From the NCBI GenBank assembly GCA_949286405.1, contig CASECH010000167.1, forward strand, positions 1 through 7,163: DNA of 7,163 nucleotides, written 5' to 3'. The notes under the pieces are model-generated. The model saw nothing but the letters and a program-made list of their open reading frames with translations, did no database searches and had not been told where the DNA came from. Both the position numbers and the translations under genes were made by a program. The DNA comes from an uncultured bacterium. Its GTDB lineage: Bacteria > Cyanobacteriota > Vampirovibrionia > Gastranaerophilales > Gastranaerophilaceae. Numbering within the stretch: the first letter of the stretch is position 1; every line of letters begins with the position of its first letter. Below, piece by piece: positions 1-5,605 of the stretch.

Positions 1-1056
1 TATTTGAGTGGAGAAAAGTTTATTCCGATTCCTCAGAAGATAAGAGAAGGTAATGGTAAATTTTTGCATGTAAAAAATGCTCATATTAACAATTTAAAAA
101 ATATTGATGTTGATATTCCACTTGGAAAAATAGTTGTACTTACAGGTGTATCAGGTTCTGGTAAATCAAGTTTGATGCAGGATTTGATTTATGAGTATGC
201 TGTGCATAAATTGAGAGGAAATAAACCAAAACCACAAGGTGTAGATGAAATTACAGGATTTGAAAATATTGATAAAATTATTGATATTGATCAATCTCCT
301 ATAGGAAGAACTCCGCGTTCAAATCCTGCAACTTATACGGATGTATTTACTCATATAAGGGAATTATTTGCGAAAACCAATGAAGCTAAGTTGAGGGGAT
401 ATAAACCCGGAAGATTTAGTTTCAACGTAAAAGGTGGACGTTGTGAGGCTTGTAAGGGTGACGGATTAATAAAAATAGAAATGAATTTCCTTTCTGATGT
501 GTATGTAAAATGCGATGTTTGTAAAGGAAAACGTTATAATAGAGAAACTTTGGAAGTAAAATACAAAGGTAAGACTATTTCAGATGTGCTTGATATGAGC
601 GTAAAGGAAGCTTTAGAGTTTTTTGAAAACATTCCTTCTATTAAAAATAAATTGCAAACTCTGAATGATGTTGGTCTTGATTATATAAAACTTGGTCAAA
701 GTGCGACAACTTTATCCGGTGGAGAAGCTCAAAGAATCAAGCTTGCTTCGGAATTGAATAAGCGTGCGACTGGTAAAACTTTGTATTTACTTGATGAACC
801 TTCAGTTGGTTTGCATTGGTATGATTTGGATAAGTTGATTAAAATTATTCAAAAACTTGCCGATCAAGGTAATACTATTTTAATCATTGAACATAATTTG
901 GATTTGATTAAAGTGGCTGATCATATTATCGATCTTGGACCTGAGGGTGGTATTGGTGGTGGACAAATTGTAGCTCAAGGGACACCAAGAGAGGTCGCAA
1001 AATGTAAACAATCATATACCGGTCAATATTTAAAACCAATTTTTGAGAAGTTATAG
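1..1056 (+). CDS. uvrA: UvrA, excinuclease ABC subunit A (5'-truncated by window)
   Basis: UvrA is the DNA-damage recognition ATPase of nucleotide excision repair; as a dimer it loads UvrB at lesions. The visible 351 codons are the second ATP-binding half; the reading frame is open from the first base, so the true start lies upstream. Counting from the first visible codon: Walker A GVSGSGKSS at 49-57; the strongly conserved stretch IDQSPIGRTPRSNPATYT at about 96-113; a zinc module CEAC (148-151) and CDVC (171-174), which keeps the family spacing C-X2-C-X19-C-X2-C; ABC signature LSGGEAQ at 238-244; Walker B LYLLDEP at 261-267; and the H-loop histidine in IIEHN near 298. The C-terminus ends in YTGQYLKPIF, as in canonical UvrA, so the 3' end is complete. 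The sequence after Walker B reads PSVGLHWYDL where many UvrA proteins have PTTGLHxDD, a mild variant. The next gene begins 54 nt downstream with no terminator visible between them. Confidence 0.97.
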   Translation, partial: YLSGEKFIPIPQKIREGNGKFLHVKNAHINNLKNIDVDIPLGKIVVLTGVSGSGKSSLMQDLIYEYAVHKLRGNKPKPQGVDEITGFENIDKIIDIDQSPIGRTPRSNPATYTDVFTHIRELFAKTNEAKLRGYKPGRFSFNVKGGRCEACKGDGLIKIEMNFLSDVYVKCDVCKGKRYNRETLEVKYKGKTISDVLDMSVKEALEFFENIPSIKNKLQTLNDVGLDYIKLGQSATTLSGGEAQRIKLASELNKRATGKTLYLLDEPSVGLHWYDLDKLIKIIQKLADQGNTILIIEHNLDLIKVADHIIDLGPEGGIGGGQIVAQGTPREVAKCKQSYTGQYLKPIFEKL

Positions 1057-1110
1057 TGTCCGGAGTATGCTTTGTTAACAGTATTATTAGAGAGTAGTTA
1101 GGAGCTTATT

Positions 1111-1785
1111 TTGAAAAAGTTATTATTACTATTTATGTTGATATTTTCTATGTCACCTGCATTGGCAAAGACAATTCATGTGCAGGCTATGGAGAATTTT
1201 TCTACAGAAAATCCTCCTCAAAATTATTCTGTTAGAATTTTAGATGATTTAAATTTAGATGAGAAGCTTATATTAAAGATAGGTTATGTTGTTAATGGAA
1301 AAATTATTGATGTGACAGATCCTAAACGATTAAAAAGAGATGCAAGGTTTGTATTTGTACCTTTAGACTATATTGATGAAAATAATATGATACATGAAAT
1401 AAAAGGTTATTTCCCTGCAACATATACTACAATGTTGAATAAAGGTGAGCTTGCCAAAACTGCAGCGTTAGGTGTTGGAAGTTATTTTGTAAAAGGATTG
1501 TCTATTGCATACAGTGCGGTAGAAGGAGCCGTAAAAAATGAAAAAGATAATCGTTTTAAATCAAGTGCAACAGCTGTATATGAGGACTCTCCATTTTCAT
1601 ACGTTGAAAAAGGTCATGAAATTGTTTTGGAAAAAGACCAGGTTTTTCTGTTGAATTTTAAAATAAAAGATGAACCTGAAGAAGAAGCTCCAAATTATGA
1701 ATATACAATGCCTGATACCGTTCAAGAAAATTCTGATTTACAAGATTGTCCACAATCCAGTGATGAGCAATTAAATAACAAATAA
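1111..1785 (+). CDS. Secreted/periplasmic protein of unknown function (paralog 1 of tandem pair)
   Basis: I do not recognise this 224-residue family. A TTG start is chosen because AGGAG (1100-1104) sits 6 nt upstream and the codons from there encode a textbook Sec signal peptide: MKK, a hydrophobic core LLLLFMLIFSM, then SPALA with probable signal peptidase I cleavage before KTIHVQ (after residue 19). No lipobox cysteine is present, so a soluble exported or periplasmic protein is likely. The mature part has a predicted mostly beta-type region (about 36-105, with GYVVNGKIIDV and FVFVPLDYI). A Gly/Ala/Ser-rich moderately hydrophobic segment follows (about 114-141, LAKTAALGVGSYFVKGLSIAY), then a strand-like end KDQVFLLNFKI and an acidic, Gln/Asn-rich tail (186-224). 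It is followed 60 nt later by a paralog sharing AKT, VQ, F-x3-NPP, GY-x2-xGKII and FVFVPL. Possible co-transcription from uvrA; no promoter of its own was evident. Binding or envelope-maintenance roles are guesses only. Confidence 0.85.
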   Translation: MKKLLLLFMLIFSMSPALAKTIHVQAMENFSTENPPQNYSVRILDDLNLDEKLILKIGYVVNGKIIDVTDPKRLKRDARFVFVPLDYIDENNMIHEIKGYFPATYTTMLNKGELAKTAALGVGSYFVKGLSIAYSAVEGAVKNEKDNRFKSSATAVYEDSPFSYVEKGHEIVLEKDQVFLLNFKIKDEPEEEAPNYEYTMPDTVQENSDLQDCPQSSDEQLNNK

Positions 1786-1815
1786 TTGACTTGTTAAGAT
1801 TAAATATGCTATTAT
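1786..1815 (+). promoter_or_regulatory. Sigma70-type promoter for the second paralog
   Basis: A -35 TTGACT (1786-1791) is separated by 18 nt from a -10 TATTAT (1810-1815), with TG at 1807-1808 giving an extended -10 (TGcTATTAT). The predicted transcription start is about 1822, leaving a leader of about 24 nt before the ATG at 1846. The -35 begins one base after the upstream gene's stop codon. This is the best sigma70-like match I found in the window, and it lets the second paralog be expressed independently of the first. Confidence 0.75.
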
Positions 1816-1845
1816 TCTCTTATTATAAGACTAGGAGAAAAGAAA

Positions 1846-2466
1846 ATGAAAAAGTTGTTATTTATTTTTTCTGTTTTGATGGCGTTTACGACAGTTCCTG
1901 CTGTGGCAAAGACAGCACCGGTTCAAACATTGCAAGATTTTTCATTCCAAAACCCTCCAAAAACTTTAAATATAAAAATATTAGCTAATACTCAACTAGG
2001 CCCTAATGTTATGCTTTATGAAGGTTATACGGTTTTTGGAAAGATTATTAATGCTTCACAAAACGGATTTGTGTTTGTTCCTTTGAAATACTCTAATATT
2101 CACAATGATATTTATGAATGTGATGGAGATACTTATGCAACTTATGTTGGCTTATTAAATTCAAAAAAACTTCCAGCTAAAGGTATATTACAAAAGAATA
2201 CAAAATTTGTGTTGGATTTTGTAACAAAACAACCGCAAGAATTACCGGTAAATTCTCAAAATTATCAGACTCCAGAAGGTGGTATTGCTCCTACTGTTAA
2301 TAAGGAAGCTCCAATTTTATTGGATGACAGAATCCCTAAAACTTCCAAAGACTTTCCAGGAATAAAGTTGAATTCTTTTGATAATGGAAGTAATTTTAAT
2401 CTTGAGGAACCAACTATTTACGTTCCAATTAAAGAGAATAATATCAATAATTTAAAAGTTGATTAG
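1846..2466 (+). CDS. Secreted/periplasmic protein of unknown function (paralog 2 of tandem pair)
   Basis: Unrecognised 206-residue protein, clearly paralogous to the gene just upstream. ATG start with AGGAG (1833-1837) 8 nt before it. Sec signal peptide: MKKLLFIFSVLMAFTTVPAVA with likely cleavage after residue 21, again before KT. Shared positions with paralog 1 after cleavage are VQ, DFS/NFS, QNPP/ENPP, I-L, GY-x-V-x-GKII, FVFVPL-Y, ATY and LLN/MLN. Two blocks of paralog 1 are missing: about 8 residues (DPKRLKRD) before FVFVPL, and about 50-60 residues including the Gly/Ala-rich hydrophobic segment before the strand that here reads TKFVLDFV (about 119-126). The C-terminal 75 residues are Pro/Asn-rich and apparently disordered and have no counterpart in paralog 1. 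It has its own extended -10 promoter upstream and ends at a bidirectional terminator. No lipobox or cell-wall anchor is seen. Function unknown. Confidence 0.85.
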   Translation: MKKLLFIFSVLMAFTTVPAVAKTAPVQTLQDFSFQNPPKTLNIKILANTQLGPNVMLYEGYTVFGKIINASQNGFVFVPLKYSNIHNDIYECDGDTYATYVGLLNSKKLPAKGILQKNTKFVLDFVTKQPQELPVNSQNYQTPEGGIAPTVNKEAPILLDDRIPKTSKDFPGIKLNSFDNGSNFNLEEPTIYVPIKENNINNLKVD

Positions 2467-2498
2467 TTTACTAATATATACAGTAAGTTAGTTTAAAT

Positions 2499-2537
2499 AA
2501 AAAAATACCGGTTTTATATTAAAACCGGTATTTTTTT
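2499..2537. terminator. Bidirectional intrinsic terminator between convergent blocks
   Basis: Perfect 11-bp inverted repeat TACCGGTTTTA (2506-2516) / TAAAACCGGTA (2520-2530) with a 3-nt loop. It is flanked by seven A (2499-2505) and seven T (2531-2537), so each strand's transcript ends in a GC-containing hairpin plus a U-tract. It lies 40 nt after the + strand secreted-protein gene and 17 nt after the end of tsf on the - strand, so it can stop both convergent transcripts. Confidence 0.92.
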
Positions 2538-2553
2538 ATATTTCTTACTTAGA

Positions 2554-3417
2554 TTAACCTTTGATTTGGTTCATAACTTCATCAGCGAAATTTTCTTGAC
2601 GTTTTTCAAGACCTTCACCAAGAACAAATCTTGAGAATGCTTTTACAGTTAATTTTCCTTCAATTAGTTGACCTACTGTAACGTCAGGGTTTTTGATAAA
2701 TGGTTGTTCCAAAAGAACTCTTGAAGCCATTAATTTATTAACTCTTCCTTCTACAATTTTAGCTCTGATTGCTTCAGGTTTTTTCAATAGGTCTTCTTTA
2801 CCCATTTCTACTTCTGTTTCATGATCAATAACTGATTGAGGTATTTCTGCTCTTGAAATGAATTCAGGTGCAGAAGATGCTATATGTAAGCATATATCAT
2901 TCATCAATTCTTCATCTTTTTTATCTGTTTCGATAAGTACACCTATTTTTCCATTGTGTACATATGAAGCTGTATTACCTTCATATCTTACGAATCTTCT
3001 GAATGTTATTTTTTCACCAATTGAAGCGATTTTTTCTTTAATAATATCAGAAATAACTTTTCCACATTCTGGGCAAGTTGATGCTAAGAATGCGTCAACA
3101 TCTGCCGGATTTGATTTTGCAACAAATTCTGCTAAATTTGCTGATAATTTTTTAAATTCTTCATTTTTTGCAACGAAATCTGTTTCGCAATTTACTTCAA
3201 TCATAGCTCCACAGTTGTCTTGAATAGAAGAAGCGATAAGACCTTCAGCCGCAATTCTGCCCATTTTTTTATCAGCAGATGCCATACCTTTTTGGCGAAG
3301 TATTTCCATTGCTTTGTCCATATCTCCGTCAGTTTCAACAAGTGCTTTTTTTACGTCCATCATTCCTGCACCGGTTTTGTCACGAAGTTCTTTTACCATT
3401 TGAGCTGTAATATTCAT
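2554..3417 (-). CDS. tsf: Elongation factor Ts
   Basis: EF-Ts is the guanine-nucleotide exchange factor that displaces GDP from EF-Tu in the cytoplasm. The 287-residue length is normal for the family. The N-terminal UBA-like domain is plain (MNITAQMVKELRDKTGAGMMDVKKAL, then DMDKAMEILRQKG). The core carries the hallmark ETDFVAKN (78-85), whose Asp-Phe intrudes near the Mg2+/nucleotide site of EF-Tu. The dimerisation/C-terminal part contains IGEKITFRRF, HIASSAPEFISRAEIP and the terminal LLEQPFIKNPDVTVGQ, matching the family's LLEQPFVKDP segment. The ATG is supported by GGAG at 3427-3430 (minus strand) and by the universal start of the family. An oddity is CPEC (115-118) in a variable core loop, plus three further cysteines (69, 77, 176). 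It is the second gene of an operon, 70 nt after rpsB, and ends at the bidirectional terminator; pyrH and frr, which often follow it elsewhere, are absent here. Confidence 0.97.
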   Translation of the reverse strand: MNITAQMVKELRDKTGAGMMDVKKALVETDGDMDKAMEILRQKGMASADKKMGRIAAEGLIASSIQDNCGAMIEVNCETDFVAKNEEFKKLSANLAEFVAKSNPADVDAFLASTCPECGKVISDIIKEKIASIGEKITFRRFVRYEGNTASYVHNGKIGVLIETDKKDEELMNDICLHIASSAPEFISRAEIPQSVIDHETEVEMGKEDLLKKPEAIRAKIVEGRVNKLMASRVLLEQPFIKNPDVTVGQLIEGKLTVKAFSRFVLGEGLEKRQENFADEVMNQIKG

Positions 3418-3440
3418 TATAATTCTCTCCTTTTTTATAA

Positions 3441-3474
3441 ATCAGGCAGCAAATAGTTATATTTGCTGCTTGAT
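3441..3474 (-). other. Intergenic hairpin between rpsB and tsf
   Basis: Inverted repeat of 15-nt arms (3441-3455 and 3460-3474) with one mismatch and a 4-nt loop; the inner ten pairs (GCAGCAAATA / TATTTGCTGC) are perfect. In the rpsB-tsf transcript it forms a strong stem ending about 11 nt before the tsf Shine-Dalgarno. On the minus strand it is followed by an A-rich stretch (TTATAAAAAA) rather than a U-tract, so a full intrinsic terminator is unlikely. A processing, stabilising or partial-attenuation role that adjusts the S2 to EF-Ts ratio is inference. Confidence 0.7.
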
Positions 3475-3487
3475 TTTATTTGTTCAA

Positions 3488-4255
3488 TTATTGTGCAACT
3501 TCTTCAGCAGAAACTCCTGCATCTTCAGGCTTAATTTCTTCTAATTTTTTAGAAGTATCTGCTTTATTTTCTCTTAGTTGTTTACCTTCTAATACAGCGT
3601 CTGCTAATTTTGAAGCGATTAATTTTATAGAACGAATAGCATCATCATTTCCAGGAATAATATAATCAATACCATCCGGATCTGCGTTTGTATCTGCTAA
3701 ACAAATAACTGGAATATTTAATTTGTTTGCTTCTTGAATTGCGATTAATTCTTTCTTTTGGTCTACGATAAAGATTAAATCAGGTAGTCCTCTCATATCT
3801 TTAATACCACCTAAAGTTTTGCTTAACTTTCCTAATTCACGATTAAGTTGAGCAATTTCTTTTTTAGGAAGTTTTTCAGCGTGACCTGATGCAATGAAGT
3901 CTTCCATTTCTCTTAGTTTGTTAACTCTTCCTCTGATTGTTTCAAAGTTTGTTAACATTCCACCTAACCATCTTCTGTTAATGTAGTATGCTCCTGCTCT
4001 TTTTGCTTCTTCTGCAACTACTTCAGCAGCTTGTTTTTTTGTTCCTACAAACAAGATGTTTTTATTTTTAGCGGCATATTCTCTAACAACTTCATAAGCT
4101 TTATCTAGTAAATCAGTTGTTTTACGTAAATCTAATACATAAATACCGTTTCTTGCACCGTAAATATACGGTTTCATTTTTGGGTTCCATCTTTGTGTTT
4201 GGTGTCCAAAATGTACACCTGCTTCTAAAAGTTCAATCATAGATGCTACTGGCAT
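3488..4255 (-). CDS. rpsB: 30S ribosomal protein S2
   Basis: S2 is a late-assembling protein of the small ribosomal subunit that sits between head and body and helps recruit S1 in many bacteria. At 255 residues it has typical length. Family landmarks: MIELLEAGVHFGHQTQRWNPKM (6-27); YIYGARNGIYVLDL (30-43); LFVGTKKQA (68-76); RRWLGGMLTNF (94-104), the most conserved block; and the second signature PDLIFIVDQKKELIAIQEA (158-176) followed by NIPVICLADTNADPDGIDY. The C-terminal 30 residues are Lys/Glu/Asp-rich and variable, as usual. The ATG is set by the family start and by GGAG at 4263-4266 on the minus strand. It leads the operon with tsf, with a recognisable promoter and a structured leader of about 100 nt upstream. 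No anomaly in the protein itself. Confidence 0.98.
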   Translation of the reverse strand: MPVASMIELLEAGVHFGHQTQRWNPKMKPYIYGARNGIYVLDLRKTTDLLDKAYEVVREYAAKNKNILFVGTKKQAAEVVAEEAKRAGAYYINRRWLGGMLTNFETIRGRVNKLREMEDFIASGHAEKLPKKEIAQLNRELGKLSKTLGGIKDMRGLPDLIFIVDQKKELIAIQEANKLNIPVICLADTNADPDGIDYIIPGNDDAIRSIKLIASKLADAVLEGKQLRENKADTSKKLEEIKPEDAGVSAEEVAQ

Positions 4256-4288
4256 CGGTTTTCTCCTTTTTTTACTTATTGTACTACG

Positions 4289-4358
4289 GGTTATACCGTC
4301 CCATCCTATGCATATAAGCGTTTTGGACTAGGGTAAAACCTATCGGACTGGTGTAACC
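4289..4358 (-). ncRNA. Structured rpsB 5' leader, candidate autoregulatory element
   Basis: Read on the minus strand, GGTTACACC-A-GTCC (4358-4345) pairs with GGAC-GGTATAACC (4301-4289). The helix has about 12 pairs, one C-A mismatch and one bulged A, and encloses 43 nt. Inside, CCTA (minus strand, about 4332-4329) can pair with a TAGG just upstream (about 4342-4339) or with another TAGG downstream (about 4308-4305). A second AGTCC (4329-4325) duplicates the outer-stem sequence, so alternative folds are possible. The predicted transcript begins almost exactly at the 5' arm, and the 3' arm ends about 22 nt before the Shine-Dalgarno. Known: rpsB is autogenously repressed by S2 through its leader in gamma-proteobacteria. 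That this leader does the same is inference; it does not match any consensus I can name. Confidence 0.5.
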
Positions 4359-4364
4359 ACTATT

Positions 4365-4392
4365 ATTCTAATACAAACATGCTCTTATGCAA
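4365..4392 (-). promoter_or_regulatory. Sigma70-type promoter for rpsB-tsf
   Basis: On the minus strand, -35 TTGCAT (4392-4387) is separated by 16 nt from -10 TAGAAT (4370-4365). The predicted start is about 4358-4361, which coincides with the 5' edge of the leader stem. It lies downstream of the cobO terminator, so rpsB-tsf is expected to be its own transcription unit. Confidence 0.6.
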
Positions 4393-4443
4393 ATTTATTA
4401 TTGCGTTTTATTACATAGAACATCTACTTGGGAATTTTTTAAT

Positions 4444-4476
4444 AAAAAAAACGGACTTTCCAAATTAGAACGTCCG
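4444..4476 (-). terminator. Intrinsic terminator after cobO
   Basis: On the minus strand, CGGAC (4476-4472) pairs with GTCCG (4456-4452). A further TTC/GAA pairing across a one-base mismatch extends the stem towards a 7-nt loop, and eight T follow directly (4451-4444). It lies about 50 nt after the cobO stop and before the rpsB promoter, insulating the two units. Confidence 0.82.
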
Positions 4477-4528
4477 GTATTTCATTTTTTGAAACAAAAA
4501 GGATTTACATTAACTTATATTTTTGAGC

Positions 4529-5062
4529 TTAGTATTCAATGCCTTGTCTTGCCATAACACCCATATCAAAGTAATGCTTGATAGGTTTCATTTCTGTTAC
4601 AAGATGAGCCATTGCTTTTAGTTCAGGGTGAGCATATCTCCCTGTCAAAACTATTTCTAAATTTTCAGGTTTATTCATTAATGTTTCTTTTACATCACTT
4701 ACTTTAATCATATTCATTGCAGTACAAATATTTATTTCATCTAAGATGATAAGTTGATATTCACCTGAGTTAATAGCTTTTTTTGCAAATTCCCAGCCTT
4801 TTTTGGCTTCTTTGTAGTCTTCCATGCACACATTATGAGAATAGCAAACCCTATCCATTCCAAACTGTACCACATCTAAGTTCGGTAAAAATTTTGAAGA
4901 TGAAACAATCTCTCCGTAAGAGGTAGCACTATCTCCTTTGGTAAATTGTATAATAAGAACTTTCCATCCATGTCCGAGAGCTCTTAGGGCCAAACCTAAA
5001 GATGCTGTGGTCTTACCTTTTCCATCTCCTGTATAGATTTGAATATAACCATGTTCTAACAC
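4529..5062 (-). CDS. cobO: Cob(I)yrinic acid a,c-diamide / cob(I)alamin adenosyltransferase (CobO/BtuR/CobA type)
   Basis: This enzyme transfers the 5'-deoxyadenosyl group of ATP to the cobalt of a reduced corrinoid, making adenosylcobalamin or its precursor, in biosynthesis or salvage. The 177 residues are a compact P-loop protein. The N-terminal GYIQIYTGDGKGKTTASLGL holds the unusual P-loop GDGKGKTT (12-19) that binds ATP in reversed orientation in this family. LIILDEIN (104-111) is the Walker B-like strand, VLTGRYAHPEL (138-148) the conserved TGR segment, and the C-terminus MKPIKHYFDMGVMARQGIEY matches the family ending (IKHxFD-x-GV-x-A-x-x-GIE). GTG is taken as start because GGAGG (5077-5073, minus strand) lies 10 nt upstream and the protein then starts just before the family's conserved beta strand; no better upstream in-frame start was seen. 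It stands alone: no other cobalamin genes and no recognisable B12 riboswitch are adjacent, so salvage rather than local de novo synthesis is a reasonable guess. Confidence 0.95.
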   Translation of the reverse strand: MLEHGYIQIYTGDGKGKTTASLGLALRALGHGWKVLIIQFTKGDSATSYGEIVSSSKFLPNLDVVQFGMDRVCYSHNVCMEDYKEAKKGWEFAKKAINSGEYQLIILDEINICTAMNMIKVSDVKETLMNKPENLEIVLTGRYAHPELKAMAHLVTEMKPIKHYFDMGVMARQGIEY

Positions 5063-5128
5063 TGTCTCACTACCTCCAAATAAAAAGACTATTTTCTCTG
5101 TTCATATTTTAACGGATTTTTGAACCTT

Positions 5129-5154
5129 ATTAATCCATCTGAAGATGGATTAAT
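5129..5154. repeat. Perfect 12-bp inverted repeat upstream of cobO
   Basis: ATTAATCCATCT (5129-5140) and AGATGGATTAAT (5143-5154) are exact reverse complements separated by GA. As DNA it resembles a dimeric-repressor operator; as RNA it is an 11-bp stem with a 4-nt loop. No U-tract follows on either strand, which argues against a terminator. It lies 67-92 nt before the cobO start and far (about 470 nt) from the + strand gene, so cobO is the likelier target. Confidence 0.75.
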
Positions 5155-5167
5155 GCCGAGCGAAAGA

Positions 5168-5197
5168 TTTATAAAGTGTAAGAACTTCACCTCTAAA
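5168..5197 (-). promoter_or_regulatory. Possible cobO promoter
   Basis: On the minus strand, TATAAA (5173-5168) resembles a -10. TTTAGA (5197-5192) 18 nt upstream is a 4/6 match to a -35. A start near 5161 would place the perfect palindrome within the first tens of nucleotides of the cobO leader. Weak evidence; A/T-rich DNA makes such matches common. Confidence 0.3.
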
Positions 5198-5357
5198 AAT
5201 CCCCACTCCCAAGATGTATTTTAATGATAGAATAAAACAAAAAAAAATAAATATGTTTTTTGTATCCCATGCCAATCTTTTTACAATTATTTTCGTCAAA
5301 ATTTTTTAAATAACTACCAGTAGCTGGTTTGGCTTTATTTTATTTTTAAATAAAAAA

Positions 5358-5387
5358 TTTACATAATTTTTGTTAAGTGTGTATATA
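5358..5387 (+). promoter_or_regulatory. Possible promoter for the coiled-coil gene
   Basis: TTTACA (5358-5363), 18-nt spacer, TATATA (5382-5387). Predicted start about 5394, which would give a long leader of about 230 nt before the ATG at 5623. The -10 overlaps the AAGTGT/ACACTT dyad (5375-5395). Other A/T-rich -10-like sites exist further downstream, so the assignment is tentative. Confidence 0.35.
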
Positions 5388-5442
5388 AAACACTTGCAAT
5401 GTCTGAATAAAGTCTTGTGGTAAGAGTTTTCATTTTTTTATA

Positions 5443-5472
5443 AATGTAAATTTTAATAATATTATTTACATT
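5443..5472. repeat. 9-bp inverted repeat in leader of the coiled-coil gene
   Basis: AATGTAAAT (5443-5451) and ATTTACATT (5464-5472) are exact inverted copies 12 nt apart; the spacer region itself overlaps a smaller palindrome AATAATATTATT (5455-5466). It could be an operator or a weak leader hairpin, or chance in A/T-rich DNA. Confidence 0.4.
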
Positions 5473-5560
5473 CTCGTTATAGATTTATTTATTAAAAATA
5501 TGGGTATATTAAAAACAGGTCTGAAATAAATGTTAACTTTTGTAACAAATAGGGGTTTAT

Positions 5561-5605
5561 ATGAAATCATTTGAATTTCAAAGTTTTTATATATTTAAGA
5601 AGTAA
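5561..5605 (+). CDS. Possible 14-residue upstream leader ORF
   Basis: AGGGG (5551-5555) lies 5 nt before an ATG that opens a 14-codon frame, MKSFEFQSFYIFKK, with stop at 5603-5605, 17 nt before the coiled-coil gene. It is Phe-rich (four Phe, one Tyr). A leader peptide or translational coupler is conceivable, but a frame this short arises easily by chance. Confidence 0.2.
   Translation: MKSFEFQSFYIFKK

Larger units (their letters stand above)
5114..5202. repeat. 8-bp inverted repeat enclosing the palindrome, possible structured RNA
   Basis: GGATTTTT (5114-5121) and AAAAATCC (5195-5202) are exact inverted copies 73 nt apart. They bracket the perfect palindrome at 5129-5154 and a small GTG...CAC hairpin candidate near 5177-5190, so either strand's RNA could fold as a three-way junction. 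The A/T-heavy arms could pair by chance. If transcribed leftwards it would be part of the cobO leader. Confidence 0.35.

Noticed and set aside
1791..1988. A + strand frame overlapping the start of the second secreted paralog
   Set aside because: It overlaps the signal-peptide gene in another frame, starts within the promoter and has no recognisable protein character.
2858..3665. Several + strand frames opposite tsf and rpsB
   Set aside because: They are antisense to two unmistakable conserved genes and their translations show no family features.
5114..5175. Resemblance to the 3' half of a TPP riboswitch (GAACC ... TTAATGCC ... GCGAAAG)
   Set aside because: The required CTGAGA box and its partner helix are missing upstream, and the intervening sequence is a perfect palindrome rather than the conserved thi-box core.
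5063..5260. Expected cobalamin riboswitch upstream of cobO
   Set aside because: I found no GCCACTG-like B12 box or the associated core on the minus strand, so I do not call one.
5200..5600. CRISPR array or tandem repeats in the AT-rich intergenic DNA
   Set aside because: Short motifs such as TTTACAT recur but with no regular spacing or repeat length.
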